Assembly: GCA_002373755.1 (NCBI GenBank)
Contig: DFJU01000094.1
Location: 1 to 21,865, forward strand
DNA: 21,865 nt
Source: Bacteroidales bacterium UBA3663
GTDB lineage: Bacteria > Bacteroidota > Bacteroidia > Bacteroidales > UBA3663
Direction: 5' to 3'
Shown: piece after piece, positions 1 through 7,634 of the stretch
Layout: each line of letters begins with the position of its first letter
Numbering within the stretch: the stretch's first letter is position 1
The notes under the pieces: model-generated
Seen by the model: only the letters and a program-made list of their open reading frames with translations
Told to the model about the DNA's origin: nothing
Databases searched by the model: none
Position numbers and translations under genes: made by a program

Positions 1-2
1 TG

Positions 3-77
3 TCGGGGTACCAGGATTCGAACCTGGGACCCCCTGCTCCCAAAGCAGGTGCGCTAACCGGACTGCGCTACACCCCG
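3..77 (-). tRNA. tRNA-Pro (anticodon UGG)
   Basis: Read on the minus strand, the segment folds as a complete cloverleaf. The 7-bp acceptor stem CGGGGTG/TACCCCG contains one G-U pair. The anticodon arm CCTGC-TTTGGGA-GCAGG places TGG in the anticodon position, and the T arm carries the usual GGTTCGAATCC. The discriminator base is A, and CCA is not encoded (ACA follows instead), so CCA must be added after transcription. A promoter matching the Bacteroidetes consensus lies about 80 bp upstream. Confidence 0.95.
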
Positions 78-153
78 AACTATGCCTTACTTTGAGAACT
101 CATTTTCAAGACCCGAAGGAGTTTCAAATCTTGTTCCTTTCGTTTAGCGGGTG

Positions 154-185
154 CAAAGATAGAGGATTCGCACCAGCGTTCCAAA
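154..185 (-). promoter_or_regulatory. Bacteroidetes-type promoter for tRNA-Pro
   Basis: On the minus strand, TTTG (182-185) is followed after exactly 20 nt by TATCTTTG (154-161). This matches the -33 TTTG / -7 TAnnTTTG consensus of the Bacteroidetes primary sigma factor. Transcription would start near 147, about 70 nt before the mature tRNA 5' end. Confidence 0.7.
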
Positions 186-272
186 TTTTTTATCGACTTT
201 TTTCAAAAAATCTTTCAAACAGGCTTTTTAAGGCCTCGAAACGACACTTTTTATAATATATAGATGGCAAAA

Positions 273-1247
273 TCACCCTTTTCGGTCGATTATATAGTCA
301 ACAAGAGACATCAGAGCAGCACGACATTCATTTGCGGGGAAACACGACAATTGTTGCTTGACATCGAACGAAATCTTCTTCATACAGGCCTGAGCGTACT
401 CTATACCGCCAACCTGACGCGCAAATTCGACCAAAGACAAAGCATCATCGTTTGACAACGCACTTGAAGAAAAAAGCACATCGCGCATCCGCTGGCTCTC
501 ATCTGCCGGGCCGTGTTGCAAGGCATAAAGCAGCGGCAAAGTCACCTTTCCCTCCAAAATATCATGTCCAGTAGGTTTTCCGACCGAATCGTTTGTAGGG
601 AAATAGTCGAAAATATCATCCCTAATCTGAAAAATGAGTCCGAACTTTTTCCCGATTTCCCCCATTTGAGCTACTTCATCGGCCGATGCATTGACCGAAA
701 GTGCTCCAATCTGGAGACAGGCAGCAAACAAAGATGCAGTTTTTCCTTCGATGACACTAAAATACGCCTCTTCACTCAGCATGTGACTACGAGCATTGGA
801 CATTTGCGACAGTTCTCCTTCGGTCAGAGCCATAGTCATGCGCGTCAAAGCCCGGATAATCTCCAACGAACCCGTATCACTGCTACAAGAAAGGCATTTT
901 GCAAGGAAGAAATCGCCCATCAAGACAGCAACATGATTATCCCAAACCCTGTTGATCGTCTCCTTTCCACGACGTTCATCGCTGGCGTCTATCACATCGT
1001 CGTGCATAAGTGAGGCATTATGAAGCAGCTCCACAGCCACGGCGCCATTGATTGTAGAGGCAGACACCTCCCCACGCAACATTTTTGCAGAAAGCAACGT
1101 CATGATTGGGCGTAGCTGCTTGCCCCGACGGTCCAAGAAATACCGAATAACATTGTCGGCCAATGGCACATTGGTACGCAAAGACTGTTCAAACTTTTCG
1201 CGAAACAGATGCAGTTCCGCCTCGATACATTGCAATGAAAGTTCCAT
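273..1247 (-). CDS. ispB: Long-chain polyprenyl diphosphate synthase (octaprenyl-type)
   Basis: This is a trans-isoprenyl diphosphate synthase of 324 residues. The family adds isopentenyl units to an allylic diphosphate, giving side chains for menaquinone. The first aspartate motif is DDVID (D83, D84, D87) and the second is RDDIFD (D210, D211, D214). The substrate-binding GKQLRP is at 42-47 and GKTASLF at 168-174. The residue five places before the first Asp is a small Ala78, which fits a long-chain product. I chose the ATG at 1247 because MELSLQCIEAEL matches the usual N-terminus and gives the usual length. A longer frame exists from a TTG at 1346, but it starts inside the MITE terminal repeat and adds 33 residues with no family resemblance. 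The gene points away from the thiamine operon, towards the tRNA. Confidence 0.9.
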   Translation of the reverse strand: MELSLQCIEAELHLFREKFEQSLRTNVPLADNVIRYFLDRRGKQLRPIMTLLSAKMLRGEVSASTINGAVAVELLHNASLMHDDVIDASDERRGKETINRVWDNHVAVLMGDFFLAKCLSCSSDTGSLEIIRALTRMTMALTEGELSQMSNARSHMLSEEAYFSVIEGKTASLFAACLQIGALSVNASADEVAQMGEIGKKFGLIFQIRDDIFDYFPTNDSVGKPTGHDILEGKVTLPLLYALQHGPADESQRMRDVLFSSSALSNDDALSLVEFARQVGGIEYAQACMKKISFDVKQQLSCFPANECRAALMSLVDYIIDRKG

Positions 1248-1330
1248 ATATAATATTGTACGCGCGCGAGAAATTTCTACGGGATTCACGAAAGCAGCAG
1301 CCAAAAGAGGGTTCGCTGTTCTTTCATCAA

Positions 1331-1516
1331 TTAAGTAGTTGTTCAAAATTATTTTATAATATCATGTAGGCTACCCAAAAACTATCTTCTTCATTCTTGG
1401 GCACATCTTCCGGTCCTGTACTCAGGCACAATGCAACATTTCGCCATCGTCCATAACCAAATTCTGCTACCCAATTTCTGAAAAATATAGTCAAATAATT
1501 TTGAACACCTACTTAA
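1331..1516. mobile_element. MITE-like element, copy 1
   Basis: A 0.18 kb non-coding element is bounded by terminal inverted repeats of about 24 bp (TTAAGTAG-T/G-TGTTCAAAATTATTT). A second copy, estimated by eye at about 85% identity, lies at 11155-11340. The flanks read AATT on both sides if the ends are set at AAGTAG...CTACTT, suggesting a short target duplication. No transposase frame is present. It separates the polyprenyl synthase start (1247) from the candidate promoter at 1536-1543. The left terminal repeat carries TAATTTTG (1344-1351, minus strand) pointing at the synthase gene. The parent IS is not recognised. Confidence 0.8.
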
Positions 1517-1535
1517 TTTAATACTATGACGCGCG

Positions 1536-1543
1536 CAAAGATA
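1536..1543 (-). promoter_or_regulatory. Candidate -7 box for the polyprenyl synthase gene
   Basis: The minus strand reads TATCTTTG, a perfect TAnnTTTG match. No TTTG is seen at the expected spacing upstream, so only half of the consensus is supported. The predicted start near 1529 lies just outside the MITE, so a transcript from here would carry the whole element in its 5' leader. Confidence 0.45.
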
Positions 1544-1634
1544 CGAATAAATTCCGAGAATCATCCGACAGGAAGAGATGATTTACCTTCTGTACAACAG
1601 TGTCAACGAAGTCGCAAATTTTCGCAATGCCGCC

Positions 1635-1783
1635 GTGACAGCGTGACAGCGTGACAGCAATTTTTTACGCCACATTCCAGTCAGAAAAGGATTTTATATA
1701 AATATATTAAAAATTTATTTCCATATTTTTTTATCACTACAATCACACGGCAAAAATCTGCTGTCACGCTGTCACGCTGTCAC
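1635..1783. repeat. 24-bp perfect inverted repeat made of three octamers
   Basis: The left arm (1635-1658) is three tandem copies of GTGACAGC. The right arm (1760-1783) is three tandem copies of GCTGTCAC, its exact reverse complement. The arms are separated by 101 bp of very AT-rich DNA. Matching continues imperfectly inward for about 10 bp (T-rich followed by GCC). Confidence 0.85.
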
Positions 1784-1975
1784 TCGCACCCCGATTTTCC
1801 TGCATTGAACCAACGCGAATTTTTTCAGACAATTTGTCGAAATCCACCGATCAATACAATACCTTCGTACCGTGAACAAGAGGAAGCGCGCACCGTCATC
1901 GTTCATAGAGGGTTCATAGAGCCTTCGGGAAATCTCAAACGGAAGGAAAGGCTTTCGTTGTCGGTTTTGAATCGT

Positions 1976-2004
1976 GTAGAGACGCCACATTGTGACGTCT
2001 CTAC
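1976..2004. repeat. REP-like palindrome
   Basis: GTAGAGACG and CGTCTCTAC form a perfect 9-bp stem. Inside it CACA and TGTG pair again after one mismatch, giving a nearly complete 29-nt palindrome. It resembles the small extragenic GTAGAGACG-type palindromes scattered in many bacterial genomes. It lies between genes and has no T-run. Confidence 0.65.
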
Positions 2005-2492
2005 GGGCAGATGACGATAAAGCTGATTTCAATTTATTTCAACTGATGGAGAAAATCCTTCGTTCAAATGGCATTTCTAACGGGGGAAAATCCGCGTAGC
2101 GAGGGTATTATCAGCCTACTATGAGGGTATTATACGGGCATCTGCATCGGACATAAACCAGAATTCTATTTCCTTAATGACACTCGTGACACACTTTTTT
2201 CTGAGAGAATTTTTGTTTTATCGCATATAAGCATCTTTTCATAAGATGTTGACTTCGTAAGAATATTGTTTGTTTTCCTTTTTTCACCCTTTTTTTGTTG
2301 ACTCTATACTGAATCGGTTGACGATTTTTCAACTCGAAAATGGCATCTCCGGCATTGCCAGAGCCAACCAAACTGAGATTTTAGACGGCACATCGGCCAA
2401 CGGCTCAAAAAAATTTGCGAAATGTTACACGATTTTCAAAAAAGAATGTACCTTCGCGACCGAAAAAACAGAAAAAGTCGTCATTTTCGGAC

Positions 2493-2573
2493 GACGTGGG
2501 GTGCTGGATGCAAGACCATCCGGCTGAGATCAGACCCATTGAACCTGGGCAGGTAATGCTGCCAAGGAACGGC
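2493..2573 (+). promoter_or_regulatory. TPP riboswitch (THI element)
   Basis: The segment contains the conserved thiamine pyrophosphate aptamer core. GGGGTGC is at 2498-2504, a P3 hairpin CTGGATG/CATCCGG follows, and CTGAGA is at 2524-2529. After these come ACCC, GAACCTG and a P5 stem GGCAG-GTAATG-CTGCC. P1 can form between GACGT near the start and AACGGC at the end. The aptamer is preceded by a short hairpin, GTCGTC/GACGAC (2477-2495). About 50 nt separate it from the omr1 start codon, with no obvious T-rich terminator, so control may act on translation. Binding of thiamine pyrophosphate would be expected to lower expression of the genes behind it. Confidence 0.95.
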
Positions 2574-2626
2574 ACATCCCCCATTATAGTTATGTCTTAT
2601 TGTTTAATCAAAAACATTTTTCAGGT

Positions 2627-5029
2627 ATGAAAAAGGTATTGTTTTTGTCGGCAATGAGTGTGTTCAATGTTGCAGCCGTGCAGGCTGCCGTTGCCGACGC
2701 GCAGGACACTCTGCGCATGGAGGAGTTAAATGAAGTATCGGTATCGGCCACACGAGCCAGCGAAAAGACGCCAATGGCATTCACCAACATCGGCCGCGAG
2801 GAAATCAGCAAGCGCAACACGGGTGCCGACATTCCGTTTCTGCTTTCACTTACGCCATCGGTCACCATCACGAGCGACGCCGGCAACGGCATCGGCTACA
2901 CAACGCTGCGTGTGCGCGGCACTGCCCCTGAACGTATCAACATTACGGCCAATGGCATTCCGATGAACGATGCTGAGAGTGCGCAGCTCTTCTGGGTGAA
3001 TATGGCCGATTTCGCATCGTCGGTCGAAAATATGCAGATCCAGCGCGGCGTCGGCACATCGACCAACGGCGCAGGCGCATTCGGCGCATCGGTCAACATG
3101 CAGACGGAGAACATCGGCGCAACACCATACGCCGGAATTGACGCAAGTTTCGGCTCGTACGGCACACACAAGGAGACCGTCCGCTTCAGCACCGGCCTGC
3201 TGGGCGACCACTGGGGTCTGCAGGGCCGCATCTCGGACATCGGCAGCGACGGCTACATCGACCGCGCATCGACCAAACTGAACAGCTACTTCCTGCAAGC
3301 CGCATTCTACAGCGAAAACACGGCGGTGAAATTCATTACGTTCAATGGCGTCGAAAAGACATATCACGCATGGGACTACACCTCGAAATATGAACAGGAG
3401 ACCTACGGCCGCACGTTCAACCCCTGCGGCGCAATGGATTGGGAGTACAGCAAGTTCTACGACAACCAGACGGACAACTACCGCCAGCAGAACTACCAGC
3501 TGCTGTGGAACCAGCTGCTGACATCGGAACTGAACCTGAACGTCGGCCTGCACTACACCAAGGGCAAGGGCTACTACGAGCAGTACAAGATTGAGGCCAA
3601 ATGGGCCGACTATGGCCTGTGGAGCGCCGTGGACGGCGACATCCAGACGAAGGACGGACTCGAATACAAGCCCATCGTGAAGGGCGACCTCATCCGCCAG
3701 AAGAAGATGGACAACGACTTCTACGGAGCCATCGCATCGCTGCGCTACAACAACGACGACAATCTGGAGGCAACCATCGGCGGCGGCTGGAACAAGTATG
3801 ACGGCGACCACTTCGGCCGCATCATCTGGACATCGGCCATGCCCTACAAGTATTACTACAACAAGGCCAATGACGCAAAATGGAAGGATGCCGAGGGCAA
3901 CAAGTATTTCTACGCGTTCGACGATGCCCGCGTGACGACACCCGACTTCGAGTACTACCGCAACAACGCCGAGAAGACCGACCTGAACGTCTATGGCAAG
4001 GTCAACTACACGATTGTGGAGGGTCTGAGCGGCTACGTCGATTTGCAGTATCGCCAGATCAACTACCGTATGCAGAATCCGGGCGACTGGTATGGCGCCA
4101 ACACCGACGACAAGTACATCATCGACGACTCGTTCAACTTCTTCAACCCGAAGTTCGGCATCAACTACCAGATCAACGACAACAACCGCGTCTATGCGTC
4201 GTATGCCATCGCCCACAAGGAGCCGACCCGCAACGACTACGAGGACAACATCGGACTTGAAATGAAGGCTGAACGTCTGAACGACCTGGAGGCTGGCTAC
4301 AAGTTCCTGTCGGAAACATTCTCGGCCGGCGCCAACCTCTATTGGATGGACTACGAGGACCAATTTGTACTGACCGGCGAGCTGAACGACATCGGCGAGG
4401 CTGTGGCCATCAACGTGCCCGAGAGCTACCGCATGGGCATCGAACTTGAAGCTGCATGGCAGCCCGTCCAGTGGTTCCGCTGGGATGCCAATGCCACCCT
4501 GTCGCGCAACCGCGTGAAGGATGTCAAAGTGGCTCTGAACGACGGCACAGAGGCCTCGTTGGGCGACCAGCCGCTCTCCTTCTCGCCCGACGTGATCGCC
4601 AACAGCATCTTCACGTTCCAGCACAAGGGCCTGAGCGCAACCCTTTCCGGCCGATACATTGGCCAACAATACCTCACCAATTCGGGCTTCGAAAAGATGA
4701 CCTGCTGGGAGGCCGATGGAACGACCGAGACGCAGGAAAGCATCGTGCTTGACGGCCACTTCACCAGCGACCTCGACCTGTCGTACAGCTTCGCACTGCC
4801 ACACTACGGCGTGAAGAAGGCATCGGTCGGCATCACGCTCTACAACCTGTTCAGCACCAAGTACGACACGGGCGGCTGGGCAGCACCAAGCTACCGCATG
4901 AACAACGGCAAGGTTGAGGCCTACAACGCATCGTGCCTGACCGACTATGCAGTTCGTGACCAATGGGGCGTCGGCTTCGCTCCGGCTGCGCCATTCCACT
5001 GCATGGCACATCTGAGCGTTTTGTTCTAA
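2627..5029 (+). CDS. omr1: TonB-dependent outer-membrane receptor for thiamine
   Basis: This 800-residue outer-membrane receptor has a Sec signal peptide (MKKVLFLSAMSVFNVAAVQA), then the TonB-box-like stretch EELNEVSVSATRA near residues 33-45. A plug domain follows to about residue 150 (LRVRGTAPERINITANGIPMNDAE, and QRGVGTSTNGAGAFGASVN), then a long barrel rich in aromatic residues ending in the terminal Phe of outer-membrane proteins (HLSVLF). The ATG at 2627 was preferred over an upstream TTG because it starts exactly at the signal peptide. It is the first gene after the TPP riboswitch and precedes pnuT and tnr3. That is the known Bacteroidetes thiamine uptake set (receptor called OMR1 or OMthi), so the substrate is inferred from context. 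Confidence 0.9.
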   Translation: MKKVLFLSAMSVFNVAAVQAAVADAQDTLRMEELNEVSVSATRASEKTPMAFTNIGREEISKRNTGADIPFLLSLTPSVTITSDAGNGIGYTTLRVRGTAPERINITANGIPMNDAESAQLFWVNMADFASSVENMQIQRGVGTSTNGAGAFGASVNMQTENIGATPYAGIDASFGSYGTHKETVRFSTGLLGDHWGLQGRISDIGSDGYIDRASTKLNSYFLQAAFYSENTAVKFITFNGVEKTYHAWDYTSKYEQETYGRTFNPCGAMDWEYSKFYDNQTDNYRQQNYQLLWNQLLTSELNLNVGLHYTKGKGYYEQYKIEAKWADYGLWSAVDGDIQTKDGLEYKPIVKGDLIRQKKMDNDFYGAIASLRYNNDDNLEATIGGGWNKYDGDHFGRIIWTSAMPYKYYYNKANDAKWKDAEGNKYFYAFDDARVTTPDFEYYRNNAEKTDLNVYGKVNYTIVEGLSGYVDLQYRQINYRMQNPGDWYGANTDDKYIIDDSFNFFNPKFGINYQINDNNRVYASYAIAHKEPTRNDYEDNIGLEMKAERLNDLEAGYKFLSETFSAGANLYWMDYEDQFVLTGELNDIGEAVAINVPESYRMGIELEAAWQPVQWFRWDANATLSRNRVKDVKVALNDGTEASLGDQPLSFSPDVIANSIFTFQHKGLSATLSGRYIGQQYLTNSGFEKMTCWEADGTTETQESIVLDGHFTSDLDLSYSFALPHYGVKKASVGITLYNLFSTKYDTGGWAAPSYRMNNGKVEAYNASCLTDYAVRDQWGVGFAPAAPFHCMAHLSVLF

Positions 5030-5062
5030 TCTAAGAAAGGGAGTAAAAAAGGAGTGAAAGGG

Positions 5063-5156
5063 TAGTAAAAGGGGAGTAAAAGGGACGATAGAAACAATCC
5101 CTAAAAACTCTTAGCTATCAAACAAATAGCCAAGGCAGCAGACATCCCTTTTACTA
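5063..5156 (+). repeat. Inverted repeat in the omr1-pnuT spacer
   Basis: TAGTAAAAGGG (5063-5073) faces its complement CCCTTTTACTA (5146-5156), and a second overlapping register pairs AGTAAAAGGGA (5075-5085) with TCCCTTTTACT (5145-5155). The left side holds several tandem variants of GGAGTAAAAGG from 5041. In RNA this would form an intercistronic stem with a loop of about 70 nt. No T-run follows, so a simple terminator is unlikely. Confidence 0.6.
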
Positions 5157-5190
5157 CTCTTTTACTTCACTATTTTAAAATATCTTTTCT

Positions 5191-5877
5191 ATGAGTCTCT
5201 TCACACTTTTGGGCTACATCGGCCTCGTGGTCAGCTTCATCTATCTGGTGCTTGAGTTCAAGCAGCGGCAGTCGATGTGGATCTGGTCGATTCTGTGTTC
5301 TTGCATCTACCTGTTCATCTACGTCAGCAAGCAGCTCTATGCCGACGCCGGATTCTCGTGCTTCAACATCTGCGTCTCGTTCTGGGGACTGTGGCAGTGG
5401 CACAAACGTGTGGTGCGCAACCAGAAAAAACTCGGAGAAGACCCGGAGAAGAAGGGACTCATCGAATATCGCACACTCGGCCTACGCGACTGGGCAAACA
5501 CATTGGCCATCACCGCAGCCGTCTATCTTGCCATCTTCGCCATCCTGAAGTTCTGGACCGATTCACCGGTACCGCATCGCGACGCCTTCAACACCACGCT
5601 CAACATCGTCGGCACATGGCTCTTGGGGCGCAAGGTCATCGAAGTGTGGGGATTCTGGTTCTTGGCCAATGTCGCATCCGTATATCTCTACATCGTGCGG
5701 AGCGCCACCGATGCCACGGTCTATGAGAATCTGGCGGGATCGATGCCCGACTGGTTGGCCACAATGCTTGCCCAGGACATGCTATCGACCATCGTGCTCT
5801 ACCTATTCTATTCGGGCGCATCGGTCTATGGCTACTGGAAATGGCGCAGCAAAGGCATACAATTAGGAAGAAAGTGA
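5191..5877 (+). CDS. pnuT: PnuT thiamine transporter (PnuC family)
   Basis: This is a 228-residue integral membrane protein. Hydrophobic segments start directly at the N-terminus (LLGYIGLVVSFIYLVLEF), with about seven predicted helices in all and a charged loop at about 70-100. PnuC-type W-x-x-W-like features occur twice, as FWGLWQWHK near the end of the third helix and GYWKWRSK at the C-terminus. PnuC proteins move vitamin precursors by facilitated diffusion, with trapping by phosphorylation. Here the following gene is a thiamine pyrophosphokinase, and the upstream gene is a riboswitch-controlled receptor, so thiamine is the likely substrate (PnuT). The 161-nt gap before it carries an inverted repeat. 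tnr3 starts two bases after its stop codon. Confidence 0.9.
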   Translation: MSLFTLLGYIGLVVSFIYLVLEFKQRQSMWIWSILCSCIYLFIYVSKQLYADAGFSCFNICVSFWGLWQWHKRVVRNQKKLGEDPEKKGLIEYRTLGLRDWANTLAITAAVYLAIFAILKFWTDSPVPHRDAFNTTLNIVGTWLLGRKVIEVWGFWFLANVASVYLYIVRSATDATVYENLAGSMPDWLATMLAQDMLSTIVLYLFYSGASVYGYWKWRSKGIQLGRK

Positions 5878-5879
5878 CC

Positions 5880-6587
5880 ATGCAGACCATCTATCCAGAA
5901 AGATTCGAGCCGGAAGCCGTCATCCTGTGCAGCGGAGACTATCCGTCGCACCCTATTCCGTCGGCCATGCTGCACGATGCGACCCGCGTAGTGTGCTGCG
6001 ACAGCGCTGCCTTCGAGTATGTCCGACGCGAAGGACTCCCGTGGTGCATCGTTGGCGACTGCGACTCCATCCTCTCACCAACGACCGATGACGAACGGCT
6101 CATTCTGGAGCGTTGCCGGCACCTCATAATCCACGTAGCGGAGCAGGAAAGCAACGACCTGACAAAGGCCGTGCGTCACTGCAAAGAACTGGGAATAAAC
6201 CGATTGGCCATCGTCGGCGCAACAGGTAAGCGCGAAGACCACACATTGGGCAACATCTCGCTCCTCATCGAATATATGCGCATGGAAATGGATGTGAGGA
6301 TGTACACCGACCACGGCATCTTCATCCCGTGCAGCGGCGACATCGAGTGCCACGTGCCAATCCCCGAGGGTTTTATGGCCGATGATGACCACAACGCCCG
6401 CCGCATGAAATCGACGCAGATCAGCATCTTCAATATTTCGGCCAACCGCTACGCGACTTGCGGCCTCCGCTATCCGTTCACGCGCCTCGGCAACTGGTGG
6501 GAAGGCACACTGAATGAGGCAGTTACTTCGCCCTTCAGCATTCAGGCCGACGGAGAGTATCTGCTCTTTATCAACTATCTGAAATAA
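5880..6587 (+). CDS. tnr3: Thiamine pyrophosphokinase
   Basis: This 235-residue protein transfers pyrophosphate from ATP to thiamine, giving TPP directly. Family motifs are CCDSAA (39-44), VGDCDSI (58-64, metal-binding Asp), ESNDLTKA (90-97) and GATGKREDHTLGN (113-125). A C-terminal beta-rich domain has STQISIFN. The ATG at 5880 follows the pnuT stop by two bases and starts just before the conserved domain. An earlier in-frame ATG at 5841 would overlap pnuT and was rejected. Coupling to pnuT fits metabolic trapping of imported thiamine. Residues 165-168 are FMAD, encoded by a copy of the repeated 13-mer, inside a stretch (EGFMADDDHNARRMK) that looks like an insertion before the C-terminal domain; that is my inference. 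Confidence 0.92.
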   Translation: MQTIYPERFEPEAVILCSGDYPSHPIPSAMLHDATRVVCCDSAAFEYVRREGLPWCIVGDCDSILSPTTDDERLILERCRHLIIHVAEQESNDLTKAVRHCKELGINRLAIVGATGKREDHTLGNISLLIEYMRMEMDVRMYTDHGIFIPCSGDIECHVPIPEGFMADDDHNARRMKSTQISIFNISANRYATCGLRYPFTRLGNWWEGTLNEAVTSPFSIQADGEYLLFINYLK

Positions 6588-6614
6588 CATGAACCACCCC
6601 AAAAAAATATAACT

Positions 6615-6818
6615 ATGTCACAGACGATAACCATCAACAACGAACCGCGCCAGACCGAAGCCCAAACGCTGGAGGCATTGGTCAAGGAGCTCTCCTTACC
6701 CGAACGAGGCGTGGCCGTAGCCATCAACAACCACATCCACCCCCGCGCCACGTGGACCGAAACGGCCCTCAACGAAGGAGACAACATCACGATAATCAAG
6801 GCTGCCTTCGGCGGATAA
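6615..6818 (+). CDS. thiS: ThiS sulfur-carrier protein
   Basis: This ubiquitin-like carrier of 67 residues ends in the required Gly-Gly (IIKAAFGG). ThiF adenylates the C-terminal glycine, which becomes a thiocarboxylate that gives sulfur to ThiG for the thiazole ring. The internal pattern ERGVAVAINNHIHPR and LNEGDNITII is typical. The gene starts 27 nt after tnr3 and is followed 11 nt later by thiE. It is short but supported by its terminal Gly-Gly and its place before thiE, thiG and thiC. Confidence 0.95.
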   Translation: MSQTITINNEPRQTEAQTLEALVKELSLPERGVAVAINNHIHPRATWTETALNEGDNITIIKAAFGG

Positions 6819-6829
6819 AAAAGGTCATC

Positions 6830-7465
6830 ATGTTACAATTCATCACGCACGAGACAAACGGAATCACCTACCTGGAGTCGGTCAAGATTGCCCTGGAGGG
6901 AGGTTGCCGCTGGGTGCAGTTACGCATGAAGGGAGCATCTGTCGATGAGATTCGTCCCATCGCCCTGGAGGCCCAACGCCTGTGCCGAGAGGTGGGAGCC
7001 ACCTTCATCATCGACGACCAAGTGGCATTGGCACAAGAGATTAAGGCCGATGGCGTCCACCTGGGCAAGAACGATATGCCGATAGACGAAGCGCGTCGCC
7101 GATTGGGCAACGAGTTCATCATCGGCGGCACCGCCAACACCTTTGCCGACGTGGAGCAGCACTACCGAAACGGAGCCAACTACATCGGCTGCGGGCCCTT
7201 CCGTTTCACGACCACCAAGAGCAATCTCTCGCCCATACTCGGGTTGGAGGGGTACAACGAAATATGCCGTCGGATGCACGAAAAGTGCATTTCGCTCCCT
7301 ATCGTGGCTATCGGCGGAATCACGTCCGACGATATTCCTGCCATCCTACAGACCGGCATCACGGGCATTGCCCTGAGCGGCACCGTATTGCGCGCCCAAG
7401 ACCCCGTGGCCGAAATGCGGAGATTGGTGGAAATGGTGGAGAATCGAAACGGAAGGAAAGAATAG
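6830..7465 (+). CDS. thiE: Thiamine-phosphate synthase ThiE
   Basis: This is a TIM-barrel enzyme of 211 residues joining hydroxymethylpyrimidine pyrophosphate and thiazole phosphate to thiamine phosphate. Visible motifs are WVQLRMKG (25-32), FIIDDQVALA with the metal-binding Asp pair, DGVHLGKND, GGTANT, CGPFRFTTTKSNLSPILG (phosphate/thiazole loop) and IVAIGGI followed by GIALSG near the end. The ATG at 6830 is chosen because the upstream in-frame ATG (6752) would overlap thiS and add 26 unrelated residues. It differs from the second ThiE-like gene at 12490, which lacks several of these residues. Confidence 0.95.
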   Translation: MLQFITHETNGITYLESVKIALEGGCRWVQLRMKGASVDEIRPIALEAQRLCREVGATFIIDDQVALAQEIKADGVHLGKNDMPIDEARRRLGNEFIIGGTANTFADVEQHYRNGANYIGCGPFRFTTTKSNLSPILGLEGYNEICRRMHEKCISLPIVAIGGITSDDIPAILQTGITGIALSGTVLRAQDPVAEMRRLVEMVENRNGRKE

Positions 7466-7471
7466 TAGTTA

Positions 7472-7577
7472 ATGGAAGTTAGCAGAAGGAAGATGTAAGC
7501 GCCGAAGGCCATTGGTCAATGGATAGCCTTCAAAACTATCGTCTGTTAACTCCACAGCCACAAGCTGCTAACTCCAG
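7472..7577 (+). repeat. Inverted repeats in the thiE-thiG spacer
   Basis: The outer arms TGGAAGTTAGCAG (7472-7484) and CTGCTAACTCCA (7566-7577) pair with one bulge. Inside, GAAGGC (7504-7509) pairs with GCCTTC (7526-7531), enclosing CCATTG-GT-CAATGG. The 169-nt gap between the stop of thiE and the start of thiG has no frame of its own, so its role is probably at the RNA level. No T-run is present. Confidence 0.5.
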
Positions 7578-7634
7578 AAAACTCCAGTTATCTCCAAACA
7601 CATACACAAATAATCCAAATAAAAAAATAGATAC

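Larger units (their letters stand above)
1517..2492. other. Gene-poor region rich in small repeats
   Basis: I find no credible coding region here. The open frames are short (up to 86 codons), run through repeats and have no recognisable protein features. The stretch contains the 24-bp inverted repeat (1635-1783), a tandem GTTCATAGAG pair (1901-1910, 1912-1921), a REP-like palindrome (1976-2004), a copy of AAAATCCGCGTAGCG (2087-2101), a direct GAGGGTATTAT pair (2101-2111, 2123-2133) and a CATCGGACATAAA motif (2145-2157). From 2160 to 2476 it is AT-rich with no clear structure. A weak -7-like TACCTTCG at 2449-2456 is the only promoter candidate I see for the thiamine operon. Confidence 0.6.

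Noticed and set aside
1244..1346. Longer N-terminus of the polyprenyl synthase from the TTG at 1346
   Set aside because: The added residues derive partly from the MITE terminal repeat and do not resemble the family. The internal ATG at 1247 gives the standard start and length.
1635..1783. CRISPR-like array suggested by repeated octamers
   Set aside because: Units are directly tandem without spacers, only three per arm, and the arms are inverted. No cas gene is present in the window.
1772..2032. 86-codon minus-strand frame in the gene-poor region
   Set aside because: It runs through the right arm of the inverted repeat and the REP-like palindrome and shows no protein features.
2846..5011. 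721-codon minus-strand open frame opposite omr1
   Set aside because: It is a shadow of the real receptor gene, caused by GC-biased codon use. It has no start context and its repeated valine/hydrophobic runs do not resemble a known protein.
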